From assembly GCF_030036535.1 (NCBI RefSeq), contig NZ_CP080388.1, positions 1,302,001-1,366,000 on the forward strand: a DNA stretch of 64,000 bases. Reading direction: 5' to 3'. Positions within the stretch are counted from its first letter, which is position 1, and the number at the start of each line of letters is the position of its first letter. The notes under the pieces were generated by a model. The model did not search any database. It was given only the letters and a program-made list of their open reading frames with translations, and was not told the DNA's origin. Of this stretch, positions 42,389 to 51,728 are shown piece after piece. The position numbers and the translations under genes were made by a program. The DNA is from Agrobacterium cucumeris. Its GTDB lineage: Bacteria > Pseudomonadota > Alphaproteobacteria > Rhizobiales > Rhizobiaceae.

Positions 42389-43237
42389 TCAGGGCCGATG
42401 TTCCCGGAATGCAGCGGCAAGCGTGCGCAACGCCTCGCGGGATCTGCTGTCGGTGAGGGTGGAGAACATCACGACCTCGGTGGAGGGCAGCGACGGCAGG
42501 CCGAAGCGCTGGCTGACCTCGACCGTGCCGGGCGGTGCAAGACGGCAGGAAAAGGCGGAAATGGCAAGACCGGCGGAGACCGCGGCCGTAACCATCGACG
42601 AGGTGCCGCCAAGAAACACTTCCGTCCAGGCAATGGCGGCCGAATCCAGCGCGCGGGCGGCAATGTCGCGCACGCCGCAGGCGGGTGAAAGCGCTGCCAG
42701 CCGCAGGAGCTCGCCCTGCCGGTGTTCGAACTGCGGAGCGGCGTACCAGCCGAAATGCTCCGCCCCCAGCACCTCGCCGTCGCGCCGGTCGTCTTCACGC
42801 CGGATGATCGCGGCGTCGATTTCTCCACGGTCGAATGCGTCCAGCAGCACGCGGGAATTGTCCATGCGCACTTCGATCGTCAGCCCCGGATCATGAGCAT
42901 TAAGCCGCGCCAGAAGGGTTGGCACCTCCGGCCCCGCAACATGGGCGGCAATGCCAAGGCCGAAACGGCGGCGCGGGGATGAAAGGCCGGCAAGGGCACG
43001 ATCATGCGCGGCGAGGAATTCGCGGGCGGGCGCCAGAAACACTGCACCTTGCGCTGAAAGCCGCACGGACCGGGGCGTGCGCTCAAGCAGCCGCTGGCCC
43101 AGCCGGTCTTCCAGCCGCTTGAGCTTGACGCTGATGGCGCCCTGCGTGGTTCCCAGTGCTTCGGCAGCGCGGGTGAAGCTCTGCATATCGGCAATGGTGA
43201 CAAAAGCCTCGACGGCATCCACATCCAGCGTGCGCAT
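42389..43237 (-). CDS. LysR family transcriptional regulator
   Basis: Regulator of 282 aa with an N-terminal LysR helix-turn-helix (about residues 5-60; FVTIADMQSFTRAAEALGTTQGAISVKLKRLE in pieces) and an effector domain ending AAAFREHRP. The ATG at 43237 is chosen because LysR proteins begin close to the DVDAVEAF helix; a longer upstream frame would overlap the divergent MFS promoter. It likely controls the DHA2 exporter gene that starts at 43371. Confidence 0.88.
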   Translation of the reverse strand: MRTLDVDAVEAFVTIADMQSFTRAAEALGTTQGAISVKLKRLEDRLGQRLLERTPRSVRLSAQGAVFLAPAREFLAAHDRALAGLSSPRRRFGLGIAAHVAGPEVPTLLARLNAHDPGLTIEVRMDNSRVLLDAFDRGEIDAAIIRREDDRRDGEVLGAEHFGWYAAPQFEHRQGELLRLAALSPACGVRDIAARALDSAAIAWTEVFLGGTSSMVTAAVSAGLAISAFSCRLAPPGTVEVSQRFGLPSLPSTEVVMFSTLTDSRSREALRTLAAAFREHRP

Positions 43238-43370
43238 ATCGGTAATTCCAATTTGTTGTCTCTGAAATAGCCAATCATCCAATTCAGTTATGGTCAAGCT
43301 TTGGCTAGTTTGCGTCCGGTTCCGCAGACCGGATTTCGCTTTTGCGATCCGACCCATGAAAGGCTGAAGA

Positions 43371-44891
43371 ATGACCCTTGCCGTTACCGCACCCGCGGGC
43401 AGCAGAAGCGCGATGGCGCTCGCTGCCGTTTGTCTTTCCGCCCTGATGTTCGGACTGGAGATTTCCAGCGTCCCGGCGATCCTGCCGACACTCGAACAGG
43501 TGCTGCATGCGGATTTCCGGCAGCTTCAGTGGATCATGAATGCCTATACGATCGGCGTGACGGTAGTGTTGATGGCGACAGGCGCGCTGGCCGACCGCTT
43601 TGGCCGCAAGCGTGTCTTCATTGCCAGCATTGCCGCTTTTGCGCTTTCGTCCCTTGCCTGCGGAATGACGGAAAATGTGGTGGTGCTGATTGCGGCACGT
43701 TTCCTCCAGGGGCTGAGCGGCGGTGCGATGCTGGTGTGCCAGATCGCCATCCTGTCGCACCAGTTCCGCACGGCCGGTGAACGTGGCATGGCATTCGGCT
43801 GGTGGGGCATCGTCTCCGGCGTGGGGCTGGGCTTTGGCCCGATTATCGGCGGGGCCATCGTCGCGTTGTGGAGCTGGGAATGGGTGTTCCTCGTTCACGT
43901 GGCGCTCAGCGCCGGCACTTTGCTGCTTGCAGTGGGCGGCGTGCGGGAATCGTTTGATCCGGAAGCGACCCGCCTTGATCTTGCCGGCATCGCCACGCTG
44001 TCGCTGGCCGTGTTTCTCCTTGCCTTTTTCATCACGCAAGGCCCTGAACTCGGCTTTGCCAGTCAGGCCGCGCTTTTGATCCTCGCTGGGTCCGTCGCAA
44101 GCTTCATTGCCTTTCTCATCGTGGAAAAGCTCACGCCAAGGCCGATGTTCGATTTTTCCGTGTTCCGCATCCGGCCGTTTTCCGGGGCCATCATCGGCTC
44201 GGCGGCAATGAACATCAGCTTCTGGCCCTTCATGATCTATCTGCCGATCTGGTTTCAGGCGGGTCTCGGTTATGACAGCGTCGCCGCCGGACTTGGCCTG
44301 CTTGCCTACACGCTGCCGGCGCTGGTGATGCCGCCGCTGGCGGAGCGCCTGTCCCTGCGTTATCAGCCTCGTCTTGTCATTCCGGCCGGGTTGTTCACCA
44401 TCGGTCTCGGTTTCATGCTGATGAAATTGGGCAGCGGCATCGAAAATGCCAACTGGCTCACCATGCTGCCCGGCTGCATTCTCTCGGGCATCGGGCTCGG
44501 TTTGACCAATACGCCGGTCACCAATACGACCACGGGTGCGGTGCCGCCGGCGCGTTCCGGCATGGCGTCCGGCATCGACATGAGTGCGCGCATGATCTCG
44601 CTCGCCATCAATATTCCGGTCATGGGTTTCATTCTGGTGGAGGGCGTCCGCTCTTCGCTTCAGGCAAATCTACCATCCGGCACGGATATGAACGCATTGC
44701 AGTTGCTCGCTGAAAAGGTTGCGGCGGGAACCGCGGAAGCGTCGGCGCAGGGCCTGTCGGAGGTGCTCGTCCATCAGGCGCTGGCGGATGGCTTCGGCCT
44801 GGTCATGCTTTATGCCGGTATCAGTGTCTGGCTGCTTTCCGCCATCAGCTTCGTGGTCTTCGGCCCGGTGCGAAAACCCGCCTGCGATTAA
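43371..44891 (+). CDS. MFS drug exporter, DHA2 family (14 helices)
   Basis: Transporter of 506 aa. The DHA2 motif LEISSVPAILPTLEQVL in helix 1, GALADRFGRKRVFIASI (motif A, about residue 70), and GIVSGVGLGFGPIIGGAI (motif C, about 150) identify an EmrB/QacA-type proton-coupled multidrug exporter with 14 helices. It is divergent from a LysR gene with a 133-base gap. No EmrA-like adaptor is nearby. Confidence 0.9.
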   Translation: MTLAVTAPAGSRSAMALAAVCLSALMFGLEISSVPAILPTLEQVLHADFRQLQWIMNAYTIGVTVVLMATGALADRFGRKRVFIASIAAFALSSLACGMTENVVVLIAARFLQGLSGGAMLVCQIAILSHQFRTAGERGMAFGWWGIVSGVGLGFGPIIGGAIVALWSWEWVFLVHVALSAGTLLLAVGGVRESFDPEATRLDLAGIATLSLAVFLLAFFITQGPELGFASQAALLILAGSVASFIAFLIVEKLTPRPMFDFSVFRIRPFSGAIIGSAAMNISFWPFMIYLPIWFQAGLGYDSVAAGLGLLAYTLPALVMPPLAERLSLRYQPRLVIPAGLFTIGLGFMLMKLGSGIENANWLTMLPGCILSGIGLGLTNTPVTNTTTGAVPPARSGMASGIDMSARMISLAINIPVMGFILVEGVRSSLQANLPSGTDMNALQLLAEKVAAGTAEASAQGLSEVLVHQALADGFGLVMLYAGISVWLLSAISFVVFGPVRKPACD

Positions 44892-44910
44892 TGTACCGCA
44901 GGCGAATGAG

Positions 44911-44945
44911 GCGCACCCCCACCGGTTTTGCCGATAGGGGTGCGC
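44911..44945. terminator. Hairpin between convergent MFS and copper genes
   Basis: GCGCACCCC pairs with GGGGTGCGC across a 17-base loop, midway between two convergent stops. No clear T-tail, so termination is only inferred. Confidence 0.45.
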
Positions 44946-44971
44946 GCTGGTCCTTGCGGGTTCCGCCGCTG

Positions 44972-45256
44972 TTATTTCAGCTGCGTCACGGTCAGCTTGC
45001 CGTTCACCCGCTCGGCCACGAATTGCACTTTCGCGCCTTCCTGCAATTTCGCCAGCATGGCTTCGTCCTTGACGTCGAAGACCATGGTCATTGCCGGCAT
45101 GTCCAGATTTTTCAGTTCCTCATGGATAAGCGTGACTTTTTTAGCCTTGGTATCGAGTTTCTTCACCGTGCCGGCGGTGAATTCCTGTGCGAAGGCGCCG
45201 GCGGCAGAGGCGAAAAAGAGGGCTGCGGCGAGGGTGGTGTTGATGACTGTTTTCAT
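44972..45256 (-). CDS. cusF: CusF-like periplasmic copper-binding protein
   Basis: Exported protein of 94 aa with a Sec signal (to GAFAQ) and a single CusF beta-barrel. LKNLDMPAMTMVFDV carries the Met-rich copper site seen in CusF. It is the last gene of the copper operon and would hand copper to partner proteins. The His and Trp of E. coli CusF are not obvious, but HEELK upstream supplies a His. Confidence 0.88.
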   Translation of the reverse strand: MKTVINTTLAAALFFASAAGAFAQEFTAGTVKKLDTKAKKVTLIHEELKNLDMPAMTMVFDVKDEAMLAKLQEGAKVQFVAERVNGKLTVTQLK

Positions 45257-45276
45257 GGATCGGTTTCCTTGTTTGC

Positions 45277-45756
45277 TTACTTTTTGGCAACGGTGACATC
45301 GCCGTGCATGCCGGCGTCGTAATGTCCGGGCACAAGGCAGGCGACCTTGAAGACGCCGTCATTGGTGAACCTCCAGACGATTTCTCCCGTCTTGCCAGGC
45401 GCCAGGCGGATGGCGTTCGGATCGGCATGTTCCATCTCGGGGAATTTCTCCATCAGCCCCTTGTGTTCCATGACCTTCGCTTCTTCATCGAGAACGAATT
45501 CATGATCGAGCTCGCCTTCGTTCTTGACGGTGAAGCGGATGGTCTGGTCCTTGCGGACCCTGAAGCTGTTGGGCGTGAAGATCATCTTGCCATCCGGTGT
45601 TTCCTTCATGCTGACGCGGATGGTCTGGGTGACTTTCGTGGCGTCGCCGGGCTCACCCACTGCCATCGCCTCGCTGTGTCCGCCGGCGTGGCTGCCGGCC
45701 GCGAGAGCGGGGGTCGCAAGTGCTGCCAGCACAAGGCCAAGAATTGCAGTGTTCAT
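45277..45756 (-). CDS. Exported cupredoxin-like protein
   Basis: Protein of 159 aa: signal peptide to TPALAA, a His-rich stretch (GSHAGGHSEAM), then a plastocyanin/cupredoxin fold with FTPNSFRVRKDQTIRFTV and a type-1 copper loop CLVPGHYDAGMHG giving Cys, His and Met. Such proteins occur in CopA/CusF-type copper operons and carry copper in the periplasm. The ATG at 45756 follows AAGGAAA; a longer open frame overlaps the oxidase gene. Confidence 0.87.
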   Translation of the reverse strand: MNTAILGLVLAALATPALAAGSHAGGHSEAMAVGEPGDATKVTQTIRVSMKETPDGKMIFTPNSFRVRKDQTIRFTVKNEGELDHEFVLDEEAKVMEHKGLMEKFPEMEHADPNAIRLAPGKTGEIVWRFTNDGVFKVACLVPGHYDAGMHGDVTVAKK

Positions 45757-45790
45757 GTCGTTTTCCTTTTTCGTTTGGGAATGTTGATGA

Positions 45791-47149
45791 TCAGCCATGG
45801 TTCGAATGGGCCGATGGGGGCTGCGTGCTTGCATCTTTGGCTTTGGGTGCGTCGGGCAGGTTGCCCGTCCACTCAAAGGCCTGTGTGCCGGGCGGGTTTT
45901 GATACCAGCCCGGATCGGCGTAATCGCCTGCGGAGATACCTTCGCGGACCTTCACCACCGAGAACATGCCGCCCATTTCGATGGGGCCGTGCGGACCCCA
46001 ACCGGTCATCATGGGCACGGTGTTTTCGGGTATCTCCATCGACATTTCGGCCATGTCAGCCATGCCGGCAGTGCCCATCGGCATGTATTCGGGGCGGATC
46101 TGCCGGATTTTCTTGGCGACTTCCTTTTTGTCGACACCGATGAATGTCGGGATTTCGTGACCCATGGCGTTCATGGTGTGGTGCGACTTGTGGCAATGGA
46201 TCGCCCAGTCGCCCTCATATTTGGCGTCGAACTCGTAAGCGCGCATCGCGCCGACGGGAATGTCGATGCTGACTTCCGGCCACCGCGCCTCGGGTCGCAC
46301 CCAGCCGCCATCGGTGCAGGTGACCTCGAAGTCGTAACCATGCATGTGGATCGGATGGTTGGTCATGGTCAGGTTGCCGACCCGCACCCGCACCCTGTCG
46401 TTTTTCGACACGACCAGCGGATCGATGCCGGGAAAGACCCGGCTGTTCCAGGTCCAGAGATTAAAATCGGTCATCTCCATGACACGGGGCACGTAAGTTC
46501 CCGGGTCGATGTCGAAGGCGCTGAGCAGGAACACGAAGTCCCGGTCCACCGGCATGAATGCCGGATCCTTGGGATGCACGACGAAAAAGCCCATCATCCC
46601 CATGGCCATCTGCACCATCTCGTCGGAATGCGGGTGGTACATGAAGGTGCCGGATTTCACGAGATCGAACTCGTAAACGAAGGTTTTGCCAACCGGAATA
46701 TGCGGCTGCGACAGGCCGCCGACACCGTCCATGCCCGAAGGCAGGATCATGCCATGCCAGTGAACCGTCGTATGTTCGGGCAATTTGTTGGTGACGAATA
46801 TACGCACCCGGTCACCCTCCACAGCTTCGATGGTCGGGCCGGGGGATTGGCCGTTGTAACCCCACAGATAGGCGGTCATGCCTTCGGCCATCTCGCGTTC
46901 CACCGGTTCGGCGACGAGGTGGAATTCCTTGACGCCGTTGTTCATCCGGAAGGGCAGTGTCCATCCGTTGAGGGTGACGACCGGGTTGTAATCCGGGCCG
47001 GTTGAGGGGCGGGTGGGTGCCTGGGTCGCAGCGCCTTCCATGCTGGCTGCTTCCGGCAGGCCCATATTGGAAGTCTGCGCCCAGGTTTTGGAGGAGACGA
47101 GCGCCGCGCCGGCGGCGCCTGCTCCAAGCAATTGTCTTCTGCTGAACAT
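45791..47149 (-). CDS. Multicopper oxidase, CopA/CueO-like
   Basis: Periplasmic laccase-type oxidase of 452 aa. Tat signal SRRQLLGAGAAGAALVSS (residues 3-20). Copper ligands lie in HWHGM (about 130), HPHSDE (about 170), HPIHMHG (about 290) and HCHKSHHTM (about 340), giving type 1, 2 and 3 sites. A Met-rich region (MGTAGMADMAEMSMEIP) follows, as in copper-resistance oxidases. Start 47149 is favoured; an ATG at 47167 overlapping the TolC stop is possible. Oxidises Cu(I) to the less toxic Cu(II). Confidence 0.92.
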   Translation of the reverse strand: MFSRRQLLGAGAAGAALVSSKTWAQTSNMGLPEAASMEGAATQAPTRPSTGPDYNPVVTLNGWTLPFRMNNGVKEFHLVAEPVEREMAEGMTAYLWGYNGQSPGPTIEAVEGDRVRIFVTNKLPEHTTVHWHGMILPSGMDGVGGLSQPHIPVGKTFVYEFDLVKSGTFMYHPHSDEMVQMAMGMMGFFVVHPKDPAFMPVDRDFVFLLSAFDIDPGTYVPRVMEMTDFNLWTWNSRVFPGIDPLVVSKNDRVRVRVGNLTMTNHPIHMHGYDFEVTCTDGGWVRPEARWPEVSIDIPVGAMRAYEFDAKYEGDWAIHCHKSHHTMNAMGHEIPTFIGVDKKEVAKKIRQIRPEYMPMGTAGMADMAEMSMEIPENTVPMMTGWGPHGPIEMGGMFSVVKVREGISAGDYADPGWYQNPPGTQAFEWTGNLPDAPKAKDASTQPPSAHSNHG

Positions 47150-47163
47150 TCCCGTTTCCTTTC

Positions 47164-48624
47164 TCAATGACCGCCGCCTGCCGGCGCTTCCGCCGATGCG
47201 ACTTCGGTTTCGGCCGCGGCACTGCCCGTGCTTCCGCCATAGATGACGGGGGCAAGGTTGGCTTCGGCCAACCAGAAGTCGCGCTTGGCGTTGACTGCGA
47301 GGATGGTGGATTCGATTTTTTCGCGGGTATCGGCGATCAGCTCGAAGGTGCTGGTAATCATGCCGTTATAGGACAGCAGTGACTGCTCCTCGATCGCGCT
47401 GCGCAGGGGCAGGACATTGTTGCGGTAGTGGCGCGCAATGTCGTAATTCGACCTGTAGGCCAGATGGGCGGAACGGGCCTGCGAACGGATGTCGACGGCC
47501 AACCCGGCCAGCTGGTTGGCCGCCCGCATATAGGCGAGCTCGCCCTTGCGCAGACGCGCCTGCCCGGAATCGAAGATCGGGATCGTGAAGGACAGCGAGC
47601 CGGTTCTTGCAATGTCCGAACGGGTGGCCCCGTCCTCGCGCTCGCGTTCCTTCTCCCAGTTTCCGGCGAGCTCGATATCGGTGACGATGCGGGTGGCGTC
47701 TTCCAGACGATAGGATTGCGCGGTTGCCTGCAATTCGAGGCGGGCCACCTGCAAATCCATGCGTTTGTGAATTGCTTCCGCCTCGATATCGTTGCGCGCT
47801 ATCAGGGTCTTGGGCAGGGAAGGAAGCCGGTTGGGTATCTGGAACTCGGCGTCCGTGCCGGAAAGGCCCATCAGCCGGATCAGCTCTTCCTTGGCGAGTT
47901 TTGCTGCCAGTCGCGCCTTTGCCGTTTCTCCCGTCAGTTCGGCATAGAATACATGCTCGCGGGCCTGGTTGGCCTTGGGCATCGAGCCCGCTTCGCCGAT
48001 CTTTTTCGCAAGTTCCGAAGAGGCGTCGGCCGCGACCTTCGCCTGGTTGAGATAGGCGACGTTTTCCCAAGCGGCCACGGCGTTGATCCATGCCCGGCGG
48101 GTTTCCGCAGCAAGCGATACGGTGGCGATCGCCGCATTGACCTGAGCCTGACGGAAGCGTGTATCCGCCAGCCTGATATTCTTGTCGTAGGTCGCCAAAG
48201 CGAGAATATTGGCGGTGACGGCTCCTTCAAGCACGCGATACATGGCGAGCCCGGGCGTTCCGATGCCGTTCAGGTTGACGGAAAAAGTCGGAAAGACGGA
48301 GAGTTGCGTCTGCCAGGCGTCGGCAGCGCTGTCTCCAAGATCCGCATAGGATGCCTGCAGCCCCTTGTTGTTCAGCAGTGCGACCTGAACGGCGGTTTCG
48401 ACGTCGATGGTCTTTTTGGCCATCAGCGCCTTGACGCGGTCGCGCACCACCTGCGCCTGCTGCTGGTTCTGCACCCAGACAGTCTGCTTGCCGGTTGCCT
48501 TGGCGCTTTTCAGTGTCGCATCGGCAAAGCCCGCATCCTTGGCGGCATAATCGGTCGTAACACAGCCTGCCGCGATGAGAGGAAACAGAAGGGAGGATAC
48601 CAGTCTGATAGGACGCATGATCAT
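47164..48624 (-). CDS. TolC-family outer membrane lipoprotein
   Basis: Outer-membrane channel protein of about 486 aa with a lipoprotein signal (LLFPLIAAGC, Cys near residue 20) and two TolC/OEP repeats of long helices (ETAVQVALLNNKGLQASYADLG about 75; DIEAEAIHKRMDLQVARLELQA about 285). CusC/NodT group. There is no RND pump or adaptor gene next to it, so its partner is elsewhere or it serves copper export with the oxidase. An AGGGAGG site precedes; the ATG at 48624 overlaps the previous stop. Confidence 0.85.
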   Translation of the reverse strand: MIMRPIRLVSSLLFPLIAAGCVTTDYAAKDAGFADATLKSAKATGKQTVWVQNQQQAQVVRDRVKALMAKKTIDVETAVQVALLNNKGLQASYADLGDSAADAWQTQLSVFPTFSVNLNGIGTPGLAMYRVLEGAVTANILALATYDKNIRLADTRFRQAQVNAAIATVSLAAETRRAWINAVAAWENVAYLNQAKVAADASSELAKKIGEAGSMPKANQAREHVFYAELTGETAKARLAAKLAKEELIRLMGLSGTDAEFQIPNRLPSLPKTLIARNDIEAEAIHKRMDLQVARLELQATAQSYRLEDATRIVTDIELAGNWEKEREREDGATRSDIARTGSLSFTIPIFDSGQARLRKGELAYMRAANQLAGLAVDIRSQARSAHLAYRSNYDIARHYRNNVLPLRSAIEEQSLLSYNGMITSTFELIADTREKIESTILAVNAKRDFWLAEANLAPVIYGGSTGSAAAETEVASAEAPAGGGH

Positions 48625-48848
48625 CACGCGCCTCCCTTTACCGGCGCCTGTGCATCGTTCAGACCACGCCAGGGTTTCGGATCGACGGGAACGCGGTGCG
48701 TGTAAGCTCCGATCGGGTTTTGATAGGGTATGGGCCTGACGCTGGAGACAGTGTCGGGGCTGTTGGTCGATACGACGACTTCAGGTAAGGTGGCTGCGCA
48801 TCCGCCCGCAAAAAGCGGCAGGGCAACCACCAGGAACAAACGTTTCAT
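48624..48848 (-). CDS. Small lipoprotein of the copper operon
   Basis: Peptide of 74 aa with a lipobox (LPLFAGGC, Cys at residue 17) and a short proline-rich mature part (SSVRPIPYQNPIGAYTHRVPV). No family is recognised beyond its place at the head of the copper operon; stop overlaps the TolC-like start (TGATG). Confidence 0.7.
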   Translation of the reverse strand: MKRLFLVVALPLFAGGCAATLPEVVVSTNSPDTVSSVRPIPYQNPIGAYTHRVPVDPKPWRGLNDAQAPVKGGA

Positions 48849-48934
48849 GGTGAAAATCCGGGAATAAGATCATGATTGCTCCAGCACGCTCACGCATGCA
48901 GGTGCAGGAAAGCCCGCTAAGCGGTTCCGGATAT

Positions 48935-49327
48935 TCAGATATTAGGGGGGCGTTGAAGCTTCGGTGCCAGACCGGCGGCATGCGTATCGTCGATAAACGC
49001 ACGCAGGGAAATGATGGTCGGATGGCTCAGGGATGAAGAGGGGCACGGAATGGCCGCGACACCACAATAATCCTGGCAGCAGGAATTCTTCGATTTTTCC
49101 TTGCTGGCGTGGTCGTGTTGATCGGCGTGGTCGCCGTGATCCTGAACGGCGGCGTCATGGTGACCCCGTCCAGCCGAATGGTCGTTCTCGATCTGGGAGA
49201 TCGGGACGTCGTTTTCGGCATGCATTGCGGCATTGACGGTGGAAACGCTGTAGCCCGCCAGTGACAGTACCATCACCAGTCTGAACAACAGGGCCATCAA
49301 TTTCGATGCTCGCAACATCCCATTCAT
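48935..49327 (-). CDS. Exported His/Cys-rich protein, possible metal binder
   Basis: Protein of about 130 aa with an N-terminal hydrophobic signal (LFRLVMVLSLAGYSVSTVNA) and a middle part rich in His and Asp (HHDAAVQDHGDHADQHDHA) followed by CCQDYCG. This composition suggests Cu or Zn binding and resembles small proteins found before copper genes (DUF2946-like). Starts at 49318 or 49363 are also possible. Same strand as the copper operon, 86 bases upstream of the small lipoprotein. Confidence 0.6.
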   Translation of the reverse strand: MNGMLRASKLMALLFRLVMVLSLAGYSVSTVNAAMHAENDVPISQIENDHSAGRGHHDAAVQDHGDHADQHDHASKEKSKNSCCQDYCGVAAIPCPSSSLSHPTIISLRAFIDDTHAAGLAPKLQRPPNI

Positions 49328-49401
49328 GCGCTGTAGAAGAGCCGCAGTCCTGAAATTTGTCAATGGGTATCGCCCATAACCATCAACAAATAGGTTGGGC
49401 T

Positions 49402-49719
49402 CTACCGATCCAGCGCAACGATGCCCATCTCCAGTGTCTTTCCTGCCCAGAGCCCGCTCATGACGGTCTTCGTAAAACGACGGTCCGCAACTGTGAAGTT
49501 CTCCCCGAGAAAAAGCGGTCGCCTCTGTTGGGAAATTTCGCCGACAAGAAACTTCGACAGCGGTTTCTGCGGCAATTCATCATGGGGCGGCGGCAATTTC
49601 CGCTTTGCCGGAAAAGCGGCCAGAAACCCGCACCACCGAAAGGTGATGACAGGATTGGCGGCAACGCGCATCTGGAAGAGGACGGTGCGCTTCCAGTGCG
49701 CGCGCCAGACGAAGGTCAT
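49402..49719 (-). CDS. Hypothetical protein
   Basis: Frame of 105 codons with strong third-position GC bias, supporting coding on this strand over the overlapping plus-strand frames. It contains FLGENFTVADRRFTKTVM and GLWAGKTLEMGIVALDR, which look like a conserved soluble domain, but I do not recognise the family. No good ribosome site is seen at 49719, so it may be a truncated piece. Confidence 0.45.
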   Translation of the reverse strand: MTFVWRAHWKRTVLFQMRVAANPVITFRWCGFLAAFPAKRKLPPPHDELPQKPLSKFLVGEISQQRRPLFLGENFTVADRRFTKTVMSGLWAGKTLEMGIVALDR

Positions 49720-49776
49720 GATAGTCCAGAGCAGGGTGAATTCGGTTCGCGATTACGGCCGTAACCTTATCCGTTC

Positions 49777-50709
49777 TTAGAAAATCTCCATGAATGCGTC
49801 GTCGAGAATAAGCAGCTTGCGCGCCTGTGTGCGGGCATATTCCTCGTAAAACCCCTGTGAGATCCAGAGGGCGGAACGGCCCCGCTGCCCGGTCCAACCG
49901 ATGCCACCGATCATTTCGGCCGCCGCAAGTTTGCGGCTGACATGGGTCCGCGACAGTGAAAGCGATTGCGCCAGTTGTGAGGCCGTCCTCACATCCGTCA
50001 GGTGCCTGCCATGTTCAAGAGGGCTTTCCCAGTCGATACCGGCAATCAGGCGGTCCATCAGCAAGCCGCCCGCATCGAACCAGTTGAAGATGATGGACAG
50101 CGGGCCGGGGCAGCGCACCTCCGGATTGGATAACAGCGCCTGTGCCACGCGAGGATGGATATGTCCGAGCATGATTTGGGACCCTTCGATGAAGCGTGAG
50201 GCCCTCAGCCCCTCGTCGATAAGGTCCAGTGCCTGAAAACGGACGTCATACCAATGGGCGAGCATCGCCAGCGTCAATGGTGAGGGTGCTACGCCATCGA
50301 CCCTGTCGCTGTCGGATTGGGTCACCGGTCTCGTCAGCCCGCGTTTCAGCGCCTGCTTGAAGAAAGTGTAGGCACCCTCGTGGCTGGCGAGGCTGTTCTT
50401 CAGCGCCAGCTGTGCGAAATCCTCGCGGGTCAGGAAGGGTTCTCCCGTTTCCGTCTCGCAGATGCTGCGCTTATGGAAATAAAGCGCCACCAGCGCGTGG
50501 CAGAGAAGCCGGCTCTGACGTGTGGCGAAAAGCGCAGTCATCTCGGGTGAACCTTCATAAAGGCTTATGAAGCTCCCGGCCAACAGGCGCAACGCGGCCG
50601 TGAAAGATGCGGTTTGAACCAGCGCGTCGATTTCGTTCAGGGGTGGCCTGCTGCCCCTCGTGGCATTATCCGGCAGCCGGGAAATCGCAAAATCGAAAAA
50701 ATTGGTCAT
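49777..50709 (-). CDS. Winged-helix protein of unknown role
   Basis: Protein of 310 aa, mostly helical, with a likely C-terminal winged helix (about residues 235-285: TDVRTASQLAQSLSLSRTHVSRKL, IGWTGQRGRSALWIS). The N-terminal 200 residues match nothing I know. The ATG at 50709 has GAGGAG at correct spacing. Probably a transcription factor; it lies between two unrelated genes and is followed by 57 bases to the next. Confidence 0.7.
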   Translation of the reverse strand: MTNFFDFAISRLPDNATRGSRPPLNEIDALVQTASFTAALRLLAGSFISLYEGSPEMTALFATRQSRLLCHALVALYFHKRSICETETGEPFLTREDFAQLALKNSLASHEGAYTFFKQALKRGLTRPVTQSDSDRVDGVAPSPLTLAMLAHWYDVRFQALDLIDEGLRASRFIEGSQIMLGHIHPRVAQALLSNPEVRCPGPLSIIFNWFDAGGLLMDRLIAGIDWESPLEHGRHLTDVRTASQLAQSLSLSRTHVSRKLAAAEMIGGIGWTGQRGRSALWISQGFYEEYARTQARKLLILDDAFMEIF

Positions 50710-50828
50710 GGCGCGCGCTCCTCGAATTGCCGGCATCACCTCTCTATGGAGGTGCATGGATTGAACGATCCATGGGCCTTACAGGGGCGGGGATGAGGCG
50801 TCTTCTCATTGCGCGCAGAGGCGAAATT

Positions 50829-51728
50829 TTAAACTGCGGGTGGGCCCATGAGGCGGGCATCGCCCGGCGCCATGCCATAGGCGGCGGCAAACACCCGGTA
50901 GAAGGTGGCGAGGCTGTCGAAACCGCAGCCATGCGCAATCTGTATGATCGGCAAGGCGGGAAATTCCAGCAGCAGCCGTTTTGCCTCCTCGATCCGCATG
51001 GCGGACAGGGTGCGGGAAAATGACAGTTCCGCGCCTTCGAACACGACGTGTAATTGCCGCAGTGAAATTCCCAGTTCTTTCGCCACTGCGGCGGGCGTGA
51101 GGTTTTGGCGGGATTTTTTCCGCATCATGATGTCCTGGGCCGCGTAACAAAGCCCGGTTCGAAGGGCGGCGCGCACCTCCGGCATGGCGGGAGAAAGCCG
51201 CCCGCGCGCCGTCATCGCAAGCCGGGTAATGTGGGTCACATCGCGGGCGGGATCGATGAGTCGGCCATGATCGGTATTCAGCGCGTTGAAGAGCGCCCGG
51301 AACGGCCGGGAGAAGGCGGCATTGTCTGCATAGCGGGCCGCAAACAGGTCATAGGTCGTCTGCCCGAGCATGACCTCGTAATCGACGGGGATTTTGAGCA
51401 TCCGGAAATGAAAATGGTCTTCGCTGCCCGGTATGCCGGCATAAGGCAGATCCGAATGGTTGATGGTGATATCGCCGCCGCCGACGGCATGAACCCGGTC
51501 CCTGCCCGTGTAGAGCAGCCCGGAACCCCTGATCTGCAGGCCGATGCAGAGGCTGTCGCCGGCAATACGGGCAATGTCGGCTTCCGTGCGATCAACCCGG
51601 TAGGAGGAGGCGCGCATCTCGCTCACGACGGCGTTGGCGATGGCGCGCGCCTGAAATGATCCCTGAAAGCTGTGGCGGCGATCCCGCGCAAGCTCGATCG
51701 TTACGCCAAACAGGCTTTTGCCGCGCAC
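50829..51728 (-). CDS. AraC family transcriptional regulator
   Basis: Regulator of 299 aa: an N-terminal AraC-type sensor domain (to about residue 170) and two helix-turn-helices (about 205-295; LTPAAVAKELGISLRQLHVVFE and IIQIAHGCGFDSLATFYRVF). The first start codon available is GTG 51728, but the same frame continues upstream for 23 codons in AraC-like sequence (FLPEYRFDQWRE) to an ACG at 51797 that sits 8 bases after GGGGAGG, where an ATG would be expected. The start may have mutated. Confidence 0.82.
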   Translation of the reverse strand: MRGKSLFGVTIELARDRRHSFQGSFQARAIANAVVSEMRASSYRVDRTEADIARIAGDSLCIGLQIRGSGLLYTGRDRVHAVGGGDITINHSDLPYAGIPGSEDHFHFRMLKIPVDYEVMLGQTTYDLFAARYADNAAFSRPFRALFNALNTDHGRLIDPARDVTHITRLAMTARGRLSPAMPEVRAALRTGLCYAAQDIMMRKKSRQNLTPAAVAKELGISLRQLHVVFEGAELSFSRTLSAMRIEEAKRLLLEFPALPIIQIAHGCGFDSLATFYRVFAAAYGMAPGDARLMGPPAV

